From Caryophanales bacterium UBA7642 (lineage in GTDB: Bacteria > Bacillota_I > Bacilli_A > RFN20 > CAG-288), in NCBI GenBank assembly GCA_002483745.1, contig DLIM01000014.1, forward strand, positions 878 to 26,330: a stretch of 25,453 nt of DNA. The letters are read 5' to 3'. This document shows, piece after piece, positions 15,006 to 22,765 of this stretch (position 1 is the first letter of the stretch; every line of letters starts with the position of its first letter). A program made the translations under genes and the position numbers. Below the pieces are notes generated by a model. It saw only the letters and a program-made list of their open reading frames with translations, did no database searches and was not told the DNA's origin.

Positions 15006-16726
15006 TAATAATTGACCTGGACTTTCTTGCTGGGTGAAACTTCGTTGTAGTTAAGAATAACAGGAATGACCATTGGATTACGATGGGATTCACGATAGAG
15101 GAAGTGGCTAGCAATTGCTTTAACAGTAGACTTGATATCAGAATAAGTTACTTTTCTTCCGGATTTCATTAAGCGATCAACTTCAATACCGATAATTTCA
15201 CTAGCTTTCTTCTGCAAACTCTTCTTGTTTGAAGAAATAAAGCCGCGGCTTTCAACTAAGGGTACTGAAACTAAACGGCTAGTCTTAGGATCAATAACTA
15301 GGAAGACACCAACCATACCTTCGTTGATTAAAGTATTCCTATCCTTCATAACAGAAGTTGAAACACTGACGGTGCTCTTTCCATCAATATAGATAGCATC
15401 GGCCTGAACCTGACCGCCACGAGTGACGTTGTGGTTAATCAAAGTTAAGACATCACCATTTTCGCAAACGAAAGTATGATCTTTCGTTAAGCCACATTGA
15501 ACACCAATGTCGGCGTGAAGCTTTAACATACGGTATTCACCATGGATAGGCATAAAATAGTGGGGACGGCAAAGTTTCTGGAAAAGACGCATTTCTTGCT
15601 TAGATGCATGGCCTGAAGCATGAAGGTTGCTTAAAACAGAATTAGTGATAACTGAGGCGCCTAATCTAGTAAGTTGGTTGATAACAGCATTGATAGGACC
15701 GGTGTTTCCAGGAATAACAGAGGATGAGAAAACAATCGTATCTCCAGGAAGAACATGAATAAAACGATGATCACCTCTAGCAATACGGCTTAAGACAGCC
15801 ATCGGTTCACCTTGGGTTCCAGTACAAAGAATGCAGACTTCTTCCGGAGGTAGTCTCTTTAAGTCCTCTGGAGCGCAAAGATAGTTATCAGGTACTTTTA
15901 TGTATCCGAACTCTCTAGCAGCTTCGATATTAGACTCCATACTTCTTCCAAAGACAATAATCTTTCTCTTAAACTTCATTGAAGTCTCAATAATCTGCTG
16001 AATACGGCAAATGTTGGAAGAGAAAGTAGAAATAATAAGACGGCCGCTAGCTTCGGAGAAAACATCCTGAATGCCTTGAATAACCGTTCTTTCAGAAGGG
16101 GTATAACCTTCCTTTTCGGCGTTAGTAGAATCAGCCATTAAGAGATCAATTCCTCGATCACCAAAATGGACTAACTTAGGAATATCAAAGTCTTTATCGA
16201 CAGGGGTTAAATCAATTTTGAAATCACCGGATTCGACGATGGTTCCCTGAGGAGTAGTGATGTAGATACCAAAAGAATCAGGAATAGAATGAGTGACATG
16301 ATAGAATTCCATCTTAAAGTCTCCGGCCTGGAAAACATCATCTTCATCATATTCAATAATCTTAGTATCAGTATGGATCTTATCATCAGAGAGCTTATGG
16401 CGGATTAAGGCAGCAGCAATCTTCGGAGCATAGATGATAGGAACATTAACTTGCTGAAGCAAGAAAGGAATACCACCGATATGGTCTTCATGGCCATGGG
16501 TAATAACTAAAGCCTTAATCTTATTTTGATTGTCCCTAAGATGAGTGAAATCAGGAATAATGTAATCAATTCCTGGTAGATTGCTGTCCGGGAACATAAC
16601 ACCGCAATCAATAATCAAAAGCGAATTGTCATTCTCAACACAGTAAAGGTTCTTGCCGACCTCACCAAGGCCGCCAAGAGCATAGATCTCTACTGGGGAG
16701 TTAAGAGTGTGCTTGAATTCAGACAT
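15005..16726 (-). CDS. rnjA: Ribonuclease J
   Basis: Metallo-beta-lactamase/beta-CASP RNase with endonuclease and 5'-3' exonuclease activity, central to mRNA decay in Firmicutes. 573 residues. The zinc motif HGHEDHIGG has His77, His79, Asp81 and His82. Also present are GDFKIDLTPVD, a DSTNAEKEGYTPSE segment, beta-CASP motifs (LCTGTQGEPMAVLSR, HASGHASKQEMR, MPIHGEYRML) and a C-terminal domain. ATG 16726 has AAGGAG at good spacing. RNase J next to def is also seen in Bacillus, but the small rpoY (ykzG) gene found there is absent here. It could be J1 or J2; only one copy is visible. Confidence 0.96.
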   Translation of the reverse strand: MSEFKHTLNSPVEIYALGGLGEVGKNLYCVENDNSLLIIDCGVMFPDSNLPGIDYIIPDFTHLRDNQNKIKALVITHGHEDHIGGIPFLLQQVNVPIIYAPKIAAALIRHKLSDDKIHTDTKIIEYDEDDVFQAGDFKMEFYHVTHSIPDSFGIYITTPQGTIVESGDFKIDLTPVDKDFDIPKLVHFGDRGIDLLMADSTNAEKEGYTPSERTVIQGIQDVFSEASGRLIISTFSSNICRIQQIIETSMKFKRKIIVFGRSMESNIEAAREFGYIKVPDNYLCAPEDLKRLPPEEVCILCTGTQGEPMAVLSRIARGDHRFIHVLPGDTIVFSSSVIPGNTGPINAVINQLTRLGASVITNSVLSNLHASGHASKQEMRLFQKLCRPHYFMPIHGEYRMLKLHADIGVQCGLTKDHTFVCENGDVLTLINHNVTRGGQVQADAIYIDGKSTVSVSTSVMKDRNTLINEGMVGVFLVIDPKTSRLVSVPLVESRGFISSNKKSLQKKASEIIGIEVDRLMKSGRKVTYSDIKSTVKAIASHFLYRESHRNPMVIPVILNYNEVSPSKKVQVNY

Positions 16727-16823
16727 ATATAAATCTCCTTAATTACTAAATTAAAACCGAAGAAAGACCTTAATTTATGTTTTAAAAGTAAAAAAATTAA
16801 AGAACTCTTCGAAAGCTTTAAAT

Positions 16824-16852
16824 ATTGTAATTAACATTTCTCTAAATCACAA
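16824..16852 (-). promoter_or_regulatory. Predicted promoter of rnjA-maf
   Basis: On the minus strand TTGTGA (16852-16847), 17-base spacer, TACAAT (16829-16824). This predicts a leader of about 90 bases before the rnjA ATG. The -35 lies in the loop of the 9-bp inverted repeat at 16837-16868. Confidence 0.5.
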
Positions 16853-16868
16853 GAAAGACTTAGAGAAA
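16837..16868. repeat. Perfect 9-bp inverted repeat between def and rnjA
   Basis: TTTCTCTAA (16837-16845) and TTAGAGAAA (16860-16868) are exact complements around 14 bases. It follows the def stop but has no T run on the minus strand, so it is a poor terminator; it flanks the predicted rnjA -35 and could be an operator. Confidence 0.5.
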
Positions 16869-16884
16869 ACGCTAACACAAAACC

Positions 16885-17436
16885 TTATTCAATCGGAACG
16901 GCCTCAGGATCAGTATAGAAAGGATCCTTTTTATCGATTCTTTCATAATAAAGAATTCCATCAAGATGATCGTATTCATGCTGGAAGACCATAGCTGGAT
17001 AACCAGACAATTTTAAAGTCACTTCTTTTTCAGTTAAAGCGTCATAGGCTTCTATCGTTACCTTAAAATATCGATAAACATATCCTTTAACATCAACAGG
17101 TACTGATAAGCAGCCTTCTCCTGATGTCAGATAGCCTTTTTTCACTGAAGAAGAGACAATCTTAGGATTTACTAATCCATACTCATAATGAGTGCCATCA
17201 GTATCATCGAAATAAATTGCATAAAACCTTTTAGAAATGCCAATTTGAGGAGCGGCAAGTCCAACGCCTGATCTTATGCCATGCTTTTTAGCATACTTAT
17301 CGTCCTGGCTCTTCTTAAGATATTCGACCATTGAAACAATAGTCTTTTTGGTATCTTTGTCCAAGGGAAGAGTAACCTCGCCCGCCTTCATATGAAGAAC
17401 AGGGTCTTTATCGGTATAGATTTTGAATAATTTCAT
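16885..17436 (-). CDS. def: Peptide deformylase
   Basis: Removes the formyl group from nascent N-terminal methionine. 183 residues. All three metal/active-site motifs are present: GVGLAAPQIG (57-66), EGCLSVP with metal ligand Cys109, and QHEYDHLDG with His153, Glu154 and His157. The insertion around KYAKKHGIRSG before motif 1 and the overall length fit the Gram-positive type 2 class. No good ribosome site precedes ATG 17436; an extended -10 (TGA-TAGAAT) ends only 11 bases upstream, suggesting a near-leaderless mRNA. Confidence 0.95.
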   Translation of the reverse strand: MKLFKIYTDKDPVLHMKAGEVTLPLDKDTKKTIVSMVEYLKKSQDDKYAKKHGIRSGVGLAAPQIGISKRFYAIYFDDTDGTHYEYGLVNPKIVSSSVKKGYLTSGEGCLSVPVDVKGYVYRYFKVTIEAYDALTEKEVTLKLSGYPAMVFQHEYDHLDGILYYERIDKKDPFYTDPEAVPIE

Positions 17437-17447
17437 ATTTCTTAATT

Positions 17448-17456
17448 ATTCTATCA
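17448..17456 (-). promoter_or_regulatory. Extended -10 promoter of def
   Basis: Minus-strand TGA-TAGAAT (-10 at 17453-17448). The predicted transcript would start about 4-5 bases before the def ATG. No -35 is recognisable. Confidence 0.4.
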
Positions 17457-17545
17457 TCTCTTAAACAAAAAGGAGTATAAATAAAAATAAAAAACATAGA
17501 GAATAAGGTTTTTGCATGGTGAAAGAATAAACCTATCACTTAAAA

Positions 17546-17554
17546 TGCTATAAT
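17546..17554 (+). promoter_or_regulatory. Extended -10 promoter of ylbF-rsmD-coaD
   Basis: TGC-TATAAT is a perfect extended -10, and its last base is 7 bases before the A of ATG 17561. Transcription would start at or within a base or two of the start codon, and no Shine-Dalgarno is present. Confidence 0.6.
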
Positions 17555-17560
17555 TATCAC

Positions 17561-17890
17561 ATGAATGATAATGATTTCTATCTAGAAGAGCTAGAATTCC
17601 TCTCTAACTTAAAAGCGTCTTCTTTATATAAAGAAACAAAAGACTTATCGGATAAGATAGCTAAAGATTCCTATTTGACTTCTTTAGCTAATGAAAGAGA
17701 CTCCTTTTATCAATCAGCAAATGATGCTCTCCCAGAAGAAAAAGAACAGTTACTAATCAAAGCCAAAGAGGCTAGTGACAAATTGATTTCTTCTCCACTT
17801 ATGAAAGACTATTTAGATCATTATCAGAAAATCAAAAACATCTTAGCCATCATCAATGATGGCATCTTCAAAGGAATTAATAAGCAATGA
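17561..17890 (+). CDS. ylbF: YlbF/YmcA family protein (Com_YlbF)
   Basis: 109-residue, mostly helical, charged protein. In Bacillus, YlbF, YmcA and YaaT form the Y-complex that directs RNase Y cleavage of certain mRNAs. The helical pattern (ETKDLSDKIAKDSYLTSLANERDSF, KAKEASDKLISSPLMKDYLDHYQKIKNIL) and the position just before rsmD and coaD match ylbF. Bacillus YlbF is about 149 residues with a Cys-containing tail that helps hold an Fe-S cluster; this protein has no Cys and no such tail. It overlaps rsmD by 4 bases. The family is likely; the exact member (YlbF versus YmcA) is inferred from context. Confidence 0.8.
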   Translation: MNDNDFYLEELEFLSNLKASSLYKETKDLSDKIAKDSYLTSLANERDSFYQSANDALPEEKEQLLIKAKEASDKLISSPLMKDYLDHYQKIKNILAIINDGIFKGINKQ

Positions 17891-18432
17891 TAAGAATTAT
17901 AGCCGGGACTTACAAAGGCCGTTTCTTAAAGGTCCCTGATACTAAAGTGACAAGACCCACGATGGATAAAGTCCGTCAGGCAATCTTCTCAGCCATGAAG
18001 GATAAATGCTTAGGAAGCGTGGCTCTTGACTTATTTACCGGTAGTGGAGCTATGGGCCTAGAAGCTTTATCAAGAGGTGCTAAGAAAGTCTATCTCAATG
18101 ATAAAGACCATCGTACCTTCCTAACAATGAAAGAAAATGTTTTATCTTTAAACCCTGATAAAGACTCATATGAACTTGCTTGTCTTGACTATCGCGTCTT
18201 TCTTAAAAAGAACAAAGATTTAAAACTAGATATTCTTCTTCTTGATCCGCCTTACCGTTTCACAATCAACGGTTCTATCATCAAATACTGTGAAGAAAAT
18301 AAGATGCTCAAAGATGATGCTTTGATTGTCTCTGAACAAGATTATCCTAACGATGAGATTAAAGGCTATACCATGAAAGAATACCGTTATGGTGAAAAAC
18401 ATGTAGCCTTATATAGAAAGGAAAGCATATGA
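17887..18432 (+). CDS. rsmD: 16S rRNA (guanine966-N2)-methyltransferase
   Basis: Methylates G966 of 16S rRNA with S-adenosylmethionine. 181 residues. The N-terminus MIRIIAGTYKGR and TRPTMDKVRQAIF are characteristic. The SAM-binding loop is ALDLFTGSGAMGLEALSRGA (46-65), and the catalytic N6/N2-methyltransferase motif is Asp120-Pro-Pro-Tyr123. It overlaps ylbF (ATGA) and coaD (4 bases), keeping the Bacillus ylbF-ylbH-coaD order with ylbG missing. Confidence 0.94.
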   Translation: MIRIIAGTYKGRFLKVPDTKVTRPTMDKVRQAIFSAMKDKCLGSVALDLFTGSGAMGLEALSRGAKKVYLNDKDHRTFLTMKENVLSLNPDKDSYELACLDYRVFLKKNKDLKLDILLLDPPYRFTINGSIIKYCEENKMLKDDALIVSEQDYPNDEIKGYTMKEYRYGEKHVALYRKESI

Positions 18433-18923
18433 AAATAGCTTGCTATCCAGGATCATTCGATCCCCTTACTAATGGACATGTCGATGTCGCCTTACGTGCT
18501 AGAAGAATCTTTGATAAAGTTATCATCATCGTTGCCGATAACCAAGACAAGAAGCAGCGTTATTCCTTCACTACTGAAGAAAGAGTTGAAATGGCGAAAG
18601 AAACCTTTAAAGACCTCGATGGTTTTGAAGTTGTCTCCACTACTGGCTTAGTCGTCAAGAAAGCAAGAGAATTAGGTGCTCAGGCTTTAATCAGAGGCCT
18701 AAGGGCTGTTACCGATTATGAGGCTGAATTCCAGATTCATGAAGTCAACGAATTTATTGCGCCTGATATCGATATGGTCTATCTAATGGCACACCGTGAT
18801 CAAGCCTTTGTTTCCTCCAGCAACATTAAAGAAATCTTCGCTCATGGCGAAGATATCTCTAAATTGGTTCCAGCTCCCGTCTTAAAGGCTATGATTAAGA
18901 AGAGAGACAGCTTTAAAAGCTAA
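18429..18923 (+). CDS. coaD: Phosphopantetheine adenylyltransferase
   Basis: Penultimate step of coenzyme A synthesis: 4'-phosphopantetheine plus ATP gives dephospho-CoA. 164 residues. Nucleotidyltransferase motif YPGSFDPLTNGHVDV with His17, the RGLRAVTDYEAEFQ substrate-binding segment, and the C-terminal SSSNIKEIF (ATP-binding ISSTxVR-like). It ends the ylbF operon; its stop overlaps the convergent phosphodiesterase stop by 4 bases and no terminator lies between them. Confidence 0.96.
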   Translation: MKIACYPGSFDPLTNGHVDVALRARRIFDKVIIIVADNQDKKQRYSFTTEERVEMAKETFKDLDGFEVVSTTGLVVKKARELGAQALIRGLRAVTDYEAEFQIHEVNEFIAPDIDMVYLMAHRDQAFVSSSNIKEIFAHGEDISKLVPAPVLKAMIKKRDSFKS

Positions 18924-20014
18924 ACTAAGCTGTTAAAGACTCCGATATTGATATTCTTTTCCGCTTCTGTTGATCCTGCATGATGAGAAACAAACAGTTC
19001 ATCCATCGTAAGATCCTGAGAAAAGCCCATCTTCCCTTTAGCGATGAAAAGATAGTCACCTAATAACTCCTTGAAATGCTTGTTGGGTTTACCTAAGCCA
19101 AAGATTCTCTTCTCAATAGCTTGCTTCTTAGAATAAATGTAAAAATCAGAGCCATAGTATTTCCGGGCTAATCCCAGAAATACTTTTTTCTTGTCATCTT
19201 TGACTAAAAAACTAGTACATCTCGGTTCTAAAAAGAAATGAGGATTCTTAAGACAATCAAAGAAGTCAGGGTGCTCATAAATAGAATGATAACCAGTGTT
19301 AGTATGGCCGTGATCGGCAATAGTCAATATTAAAGATTCCGGGTGCTTTGAAGCAAAATCATTAACCTCTCTATCAAGAGAAGAAACAATATCCCCTACA
19401 GCTTTGGAGCCGACTCCATTTCGGTGAAGAGAAGAATCAGGGTCAGTCCAATAAAGATAAAGGAAATCATTGTCTTTTAAGGCTTTTTCTCCTTCTGCTA
19501 AAAGATTAATAAAAGTAGGATCTTTAAGAGCAAAGCCTAAGATCAGTTTGGCTTTCTTTTTTTCTTCCTGAAACAAAGAATCCAATTCTTTTAAAGGAAG
19601 ATACTGATTAGTTTTAATCTCAGTATCTTTAGAAGAGTCAGCAAACTTTGAAGCAAACATCAAAACCGGCATTTCATACATAGGAAGCTTTTCAGTCCAG
19701 CCTAGCCAGCCAGTTTCAAGAGGATACTTACCAGTTAAAAGGCTAGTAGTAGCAGCAGTTGTAGTTGGGGGATAAACAGAAGTGATCTGAAATCTTCTTG
19801 CCTTATAGATATGCGGTGCTTCTTTTCTATAGACGTACTGAATGTGGCTACCAAAGCCATCAAGAAGAATTAGAATAACTTTCCTTGTAGGAACCTTATT
19901 AGCCTTTAGAAGCCTATCTAGTGGCTTAAATGAGGGGTGATAGGTCTTTAAGCCAAATGCTTTTAGGATTGAGTTAGAAACACTAACTAAATTAGCCTTA
20001 GGATTATAAAACAT
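18920..20014 (-). CDS. Alkaline-phosphatase-superfamily protein (nucleotide pyrophosphatase/phosphodiesterase type)
   Basis: 364 residues with the two-metal site layout of type I phosphodiesterases: Asp52 in ILLDGFG, a Thr-rich nucleophile segment YPPTTTAATTSLLTGKYP (81-98, nucleophile probably Thr84 or Thr85), Asp191 and His197 in the YWTDPDSSLH region, Asp234-His235 in ADHGH, and a late His in SHHAGS. No signal peptide or membrane helix is visible, so it looks cytoplasmic. The substrate is unknown: a nucleotide, phospholipid head group or sugar phosphate are all possible. ATG 20014 follows AGGAG. A TATAAT at 20040-20035 may be its -10 element. Confidence 0.85.
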   Translation of the reverse strand: MFYNPKANLVSVSNSILKAFGLKTYHPSFKPLDRLLKANKVPTRKVILILLDGFGSHIQYVYRKEAPHIYKARRFQITSVYPPTTTAATTSLLTGKYPLETGWLGWTEKLPMYEMPVLMFASKFADSSKDTEIKTNQYLPLKELDSLFQEEKKKAKLILGFALKDPTFINLLAEGEKALKDNDFLYLYWTDPDSSLHRNGVGSKAVGDIVSSLDREVNDFASKHPESLILTIADHGHTNTGYHSIYEHPDFFDCLKNPHFFLEPRCTSFLVKDDKKKVFLGLARKYYGSDFYIYSKKQAIEKRIFGLGKPNKHFKELLGDYLFIAKGKMGFSQDLTMDELFVSHHAGSTEAEKNINIGVFNSLV

Positions 20015-20050
20015 AGCTTTGTTCTCCTAAATAGATTATAGATGAAAAAG

Positions 20051-20082
20051 AAAATTAAAAAAGCCCGACACTTGGCCGGGCT
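20051..20082 (-). terminator. Terminator of the thioredoxin-like gene
   Basis: Stem AAGCCCG/CGGGCTT (one mismatch, then a closing C-G pair) around ACTTG; on the minus strand it is followed by a T-rich run. It begins 9 bases past the stop of the gene at 20092. Confidence 0.85.
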
Positions 20083-20091
20083 TGATTTTCA

Positions 20092-20931
20092 TTATTCAGC
20101 GACAGTGTAGATATCGTAGTTAAGGATATCTCTCATCTGCTTGCCGACATCAACCTTAGAACTGTTAGATAAGCCACTTTCCATTCCGAATATGACCTTG
20201 CTAGGATTAGCAATATCATATTTGGTATCAGTCTTATTCTTCATATAGGTGACAAAGCAAGGAGTAAAGATAGTTCCGCCACCAGACTGAGAATCAAGAC
20301 GAGTATCAAGAGTTTCTTCAGTTACAGAAGAATTCTTATAACGGTTAGCTTGGTTATCGTAGACACTCTTAACATTCTGCTGAACTTCATATTGCTGTTG
20401 GAGAGTGATGTTGGAATTATCATAATTGTCTTCAGGATCTTTTCCTTCAACATTCTTGCTCTTGGTAGAATCACCAGGAACCCAACTGCAGTTGATCGTA
20501 TAAAGTCTTAATTTGCCTTTGGCAATCTTATCGTTGAAATCGTTATACCAATCTTCGACATACTGTTCGATAGTATTGCAATCATCGCTGTTATCCTTGT
20601 AGTAGACAACAATGAAGCCTTCTTTATCTTCGGATAAGGAACTGTTCTCGGCACCGACAACGCCATTGCAGTTAGTATCTTTTCCATCAATATAATCTTG
20701 GAATTTTGAATAAGTAGTAGGCTTAGATTCAAAGAATTCTGAATTAGTGTCGTTCTGAGCATTGTTGATAGCTTTAGTAATATAAGGAATGCAAATAACA
20801 ATAGCTACAACCACACCGACAATTAAAAGAACCTGTAACCAGGCAGCTTGTTTAAACCATTCCCAGCCAGCAACAGCATGGGCTTTGGCTTTAGTATTTT
20901 TCTTTTCTTCTTTGTCTTCGGTGAAGCGCAT
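20092..20931 (-). CDS. Membrane-anchored extracytoplasmic protein, probably thioredoxin-like
   Basis: I start at ATG 20931 because GGAGGAA lies 5 bases before it; 279 residues. Charged cytoplasmic start (1-20), one TM helix (about 31-52), then a soluble outer domain. Within it, FIVVYYKDNSDDCNTIEQY (106-124), LRLYTINC (141-148) and IFTPCFVTYM (221-230) resemble the strands and the cis-Pro loop of a thioredoxin fold. No CxxC is present; the outer cysteines are Cys88, Cys118, Cys148 and Cys225. A Lys/Asn/Gln/Asp-rich insertion (about 152-215) separates the strands. The fold is an inference and no specific family is recognised. Its message may also include the tRNA upstream. Confidence 0.7.
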   Translation of the reverse strand: MRFTEDKEEKKNTKAKAHAVAGWEWFKQAAWLQVLLIVGVVVAIVICIPYITKAINNAQNDTNSEFFESKPTTYSKFQDYIDGKDTNCNGVVGAENSSLSEDKEGFIVVYYKDNSDDCNTIEQYVEDWYNDFNDKIAKGKLRLYTINCSWVPGDSTKSKNVEGKDPEDNYDNSNITLQQQYEVQQNVKSVYDNQANRYKNSSVTEETLDTRLDSQSGGGTIFTPCFVTYMKNKTDTKYDIANPSKVIFGMESGLSNSSKVDVGKQMRDILNYDIYTVAE

Positions 20932-20998
20932 CGAATGTTCCTCCGATCCTGGTAGCACACGTATGTATTAGTATACAACAAACAATTTTAAATGAAAA

Positions 20999-21072
20999 TG
21001 GTGCCCCATGCCAGAATCGAACTAGCGATTGGTCCTTACCATGGACCCGTTATACCACTTAACTAATAGGGC
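20999..21072 (-). tRNA. tRNA-Thr (anticodon GGT), CCA encoded
   Basis: A full cloverleaf reads on the minus strand. Acceptor stem GCCCTAT/ATGGGGC, D stem GTTA/TAAC, anticodon stem GGTCC/GGACC with loop ATGGTAA (anticodon GGT at 21040-21038), and T stem GCTAG/CTGGC around TTCGATT. Discriminator A is followed by an encoded CCA (20999-21001). It would read ACC and ACU codons. Confidence 0.95.
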
Positions 21073-21091
21073 GTTTATAGTCGCGTGAATT

Positions 21092-21120
21092 AATATAGCT
21101 AATTCACTATCTAAAGTCAA
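21092..21120 (-). promoter_or_regulatory. Promoter of the tRNA-Thr gene
   Basis: Minus-strand TTGACT (21120-21115), exactly 17-base spacer, TATATT (21097-21092). The start would fall about 13 bases before the mature tRNA 5' end. An 8-bp inverted repeat GTGAATTA/TAATTCAC (21085-21107) spans the -10. Confidence 0.7.
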
Positions 21121-21147
21121 TAAATAGAAAGAAGGATTTTCACTTTT

Positions 21148-22758
21148 TTATTGTTTTAGAGACTTTTTGAAGAGCTGAATTGACTCAGCACGGATATATT
21201 TTACCTCAGCTGTCTCATATTTTAGAATATTTACTAGTCCAATCTTCTCAGAATTCTTTTTGACATTTTTTCTTTTAGCAATCATGACCGTGCCATTATC
21301 AAGGTGAGATAAATACAAAGCTAACTCATAAGCGGTTCTTTTGACATTTTCATTTTCATCACCGACTAAAATTACAACATGGGCGCCAGGATAATCTTTG
21401 ACATGGATAAAAAGATCATCCTTCTTGGCAATCTTGAATGTTAGCTCTTCATTCTGAAGACCATTCATTCCGAAGCCAATCTTACCTTCAGGCAAAGTTA
21501 AATAGTGAGGATCATAGCTATGGCTCTTAGACATCTTAGGAATATGCCTATTACCCTGTTTCTCCTTAATGTATCCTTCAGTTAAAAGCTCTGTCTTTAG
21601 CTCCATGATATCTCTAGGAGTTCCATCTTTAGCTTCTAAAAGCTTTTTCTCTAGATATTGTTCTTCATCTTTAGCTTTAAGAATCAAGGTATTCAAAATA
21701 CCAACAGCAGATTTGGCTTTAGTGTATTTCTTAAAATAACGGTTGGCATTATTAGGAGCATCAAGCAAAGGATTCAAAGGAATAGAATAACCATCCTTGA
21801 TTAGTACTTTATCGCCCTTTTTAATTTCACCTTGATACATGTAAATTTCCTGACCATATTCCATATACTTAAGATGATCATTAGAATCATGCAAATCTTC
21901 TTGAAGATTAATAAGTTTTTTCTTAACAACTTTAATTGCTTTATCGATAAGAGTAATTAATTCTTTTTCTTTTTGAAGCTTAGCCATTTTCTTTTGGTCA
22001 ACCACTAAGCTTTGATAAATATCACAGACAGAAAGAGGTTTAGCTTCCTTTAATTGGAAATCAAAAGGAAGTATTTCTTTATTGCAAAGATACAAACTAG
22101 TAGAAGCAATAAGACTCTTTAAAGCATCATCCAAAGAAGCTTTCTTTGATTCAACATAATCCTTAAGCTTTCGGTAAACAGCATTAGATAAATAAGGCTT
22201 TGCTTCTTCTAAGTTATCTAAATGAGATGGCAAAGTATCTCTCTTTTTAGGATACTCATAAGAGACATTTCTGGTTATAAAGATACCTTTTTCAACATCA
22301 GTGCGTTCCTTATACAAGGAAACTATTTTCCCATATGGATAAGCTACAATGAAGCAATTGGGATGATTAGGAAATAATTCAAGGATGAGATCATATCCAG
22401 AATTCACTTCAATCAAATCATGGCTATTAGCAGAAAAACTAATAGTAATGACTCTTTCTCCTTCTAGCTTCTTAACATCAGTAACTGTGCTTAAAACTAA
22501 TTTCTTTAAAGAGTTAAAGAAAGGAGAATTATCATCGACTTTCTCATAACGATCATGAGAATAAGAAAGAAAAGGATTAGCTGGGTTTAAAGAAAAAACA
22601 AATGTGCCATGTTTTATGGTTCCATCAGACTTAACTTCTGAGAAAGGGTAGCCGTAATCGGAATTGCCTAAAAATAGAGGCTTACCAAAAGTAGCCCCAA
22701 CCAATTGTTCTTTTAACGCCTTAACAATAATGTTTAATGTGAGATTATCTAAAGCCAT
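21148..22758 (-). CDS. rqcH: Ribosome quality control factor RqcH (NFACT/FbpA family)
   Basis: RqcH binds obstructed 50S subunits carrying peptidyl-tRNA and recruits tRNA-Ala to add C-terminal Ala tails that mark the peptide for degradation. I start at ATG 22758 (MALDNLTLNIIV), giving 536 residues. NFACT-N fold at the N-terminus with NPANPFLS; a long charged coiled coil in the middle (about 245-400); C-terminal NFACT-R domain (about 420-536) with GFGMNGLQNEELTFK and DLFIHVKDYPGAHVVI. The usual Asp-Arg pair for tRNA binding reads Glu101-Arg102. There is no Shine-Dalgarno; an extended -10 ends 8 bases before the ATG. Confidence 0.92.
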   Translation of the reverse strand: MALDNLTLNIIVKALKEQLVGATFGKPLFLGNSDYGYPFSEVKSDGTIKHGTFVFSLNPANPFLSYSHDRYEKVDDNSPFFNSLKKLVLSTVTDVKKLEGERVITISFSANSHDLIEVNSGYDLILELFPNHPNCFIVAYPYGKIVSLYKERTDVEKGIFITRNVSYEYPKKRDTLPSHLDNLEEAKPYLSNAVYRKLKDYVESKKASLDDALKSLIASTSLYLCNKEILPFDFQLKEAKPLSVCDIYQSLVVDQKKMAKLQKEKELITLIDKAIKVVKKKLINLQEDLHDSNDHLKYMEYGQEIYMYQGEIKKGDKVLIKDGYSIPLNPLLDAPNNANRYFKKYTKAKSAVGILNTLILKAKDEEQYLEKKLLEAKDGTPRDIMELKTELLTEGYIKEKQGNRHIPKMSKSHSYDPHYLTLPEGKIGFGMNGLQNEELTFKIAKKDDLFIHVKDYPGAHVVILVGDENENVKRTAYELALYLSHLDNGTVMIAKRKNVKKNSEKIGLVNILKYETAEVKYIRAESIQLFKKSLKQ

Positions 22759-22765
22759 ATTTAAA

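Noticed and set aside
16727..16884. A small rpoY (ykzG) gene between def and rnjA, as in Bacillus
   Set aside because: The 158-base gap is too short for it and no suitable frame with a ribosome site was seen.
20999..22758. A functional link between tRNA-Thr and rqcH because yeast Rqc2 uses Ala and Thr tRNAs
   Set aside because: Bacterial RqcH uses tRNA-Ala, and the tRNA has its own promoter; adjacency alone is not evidence.
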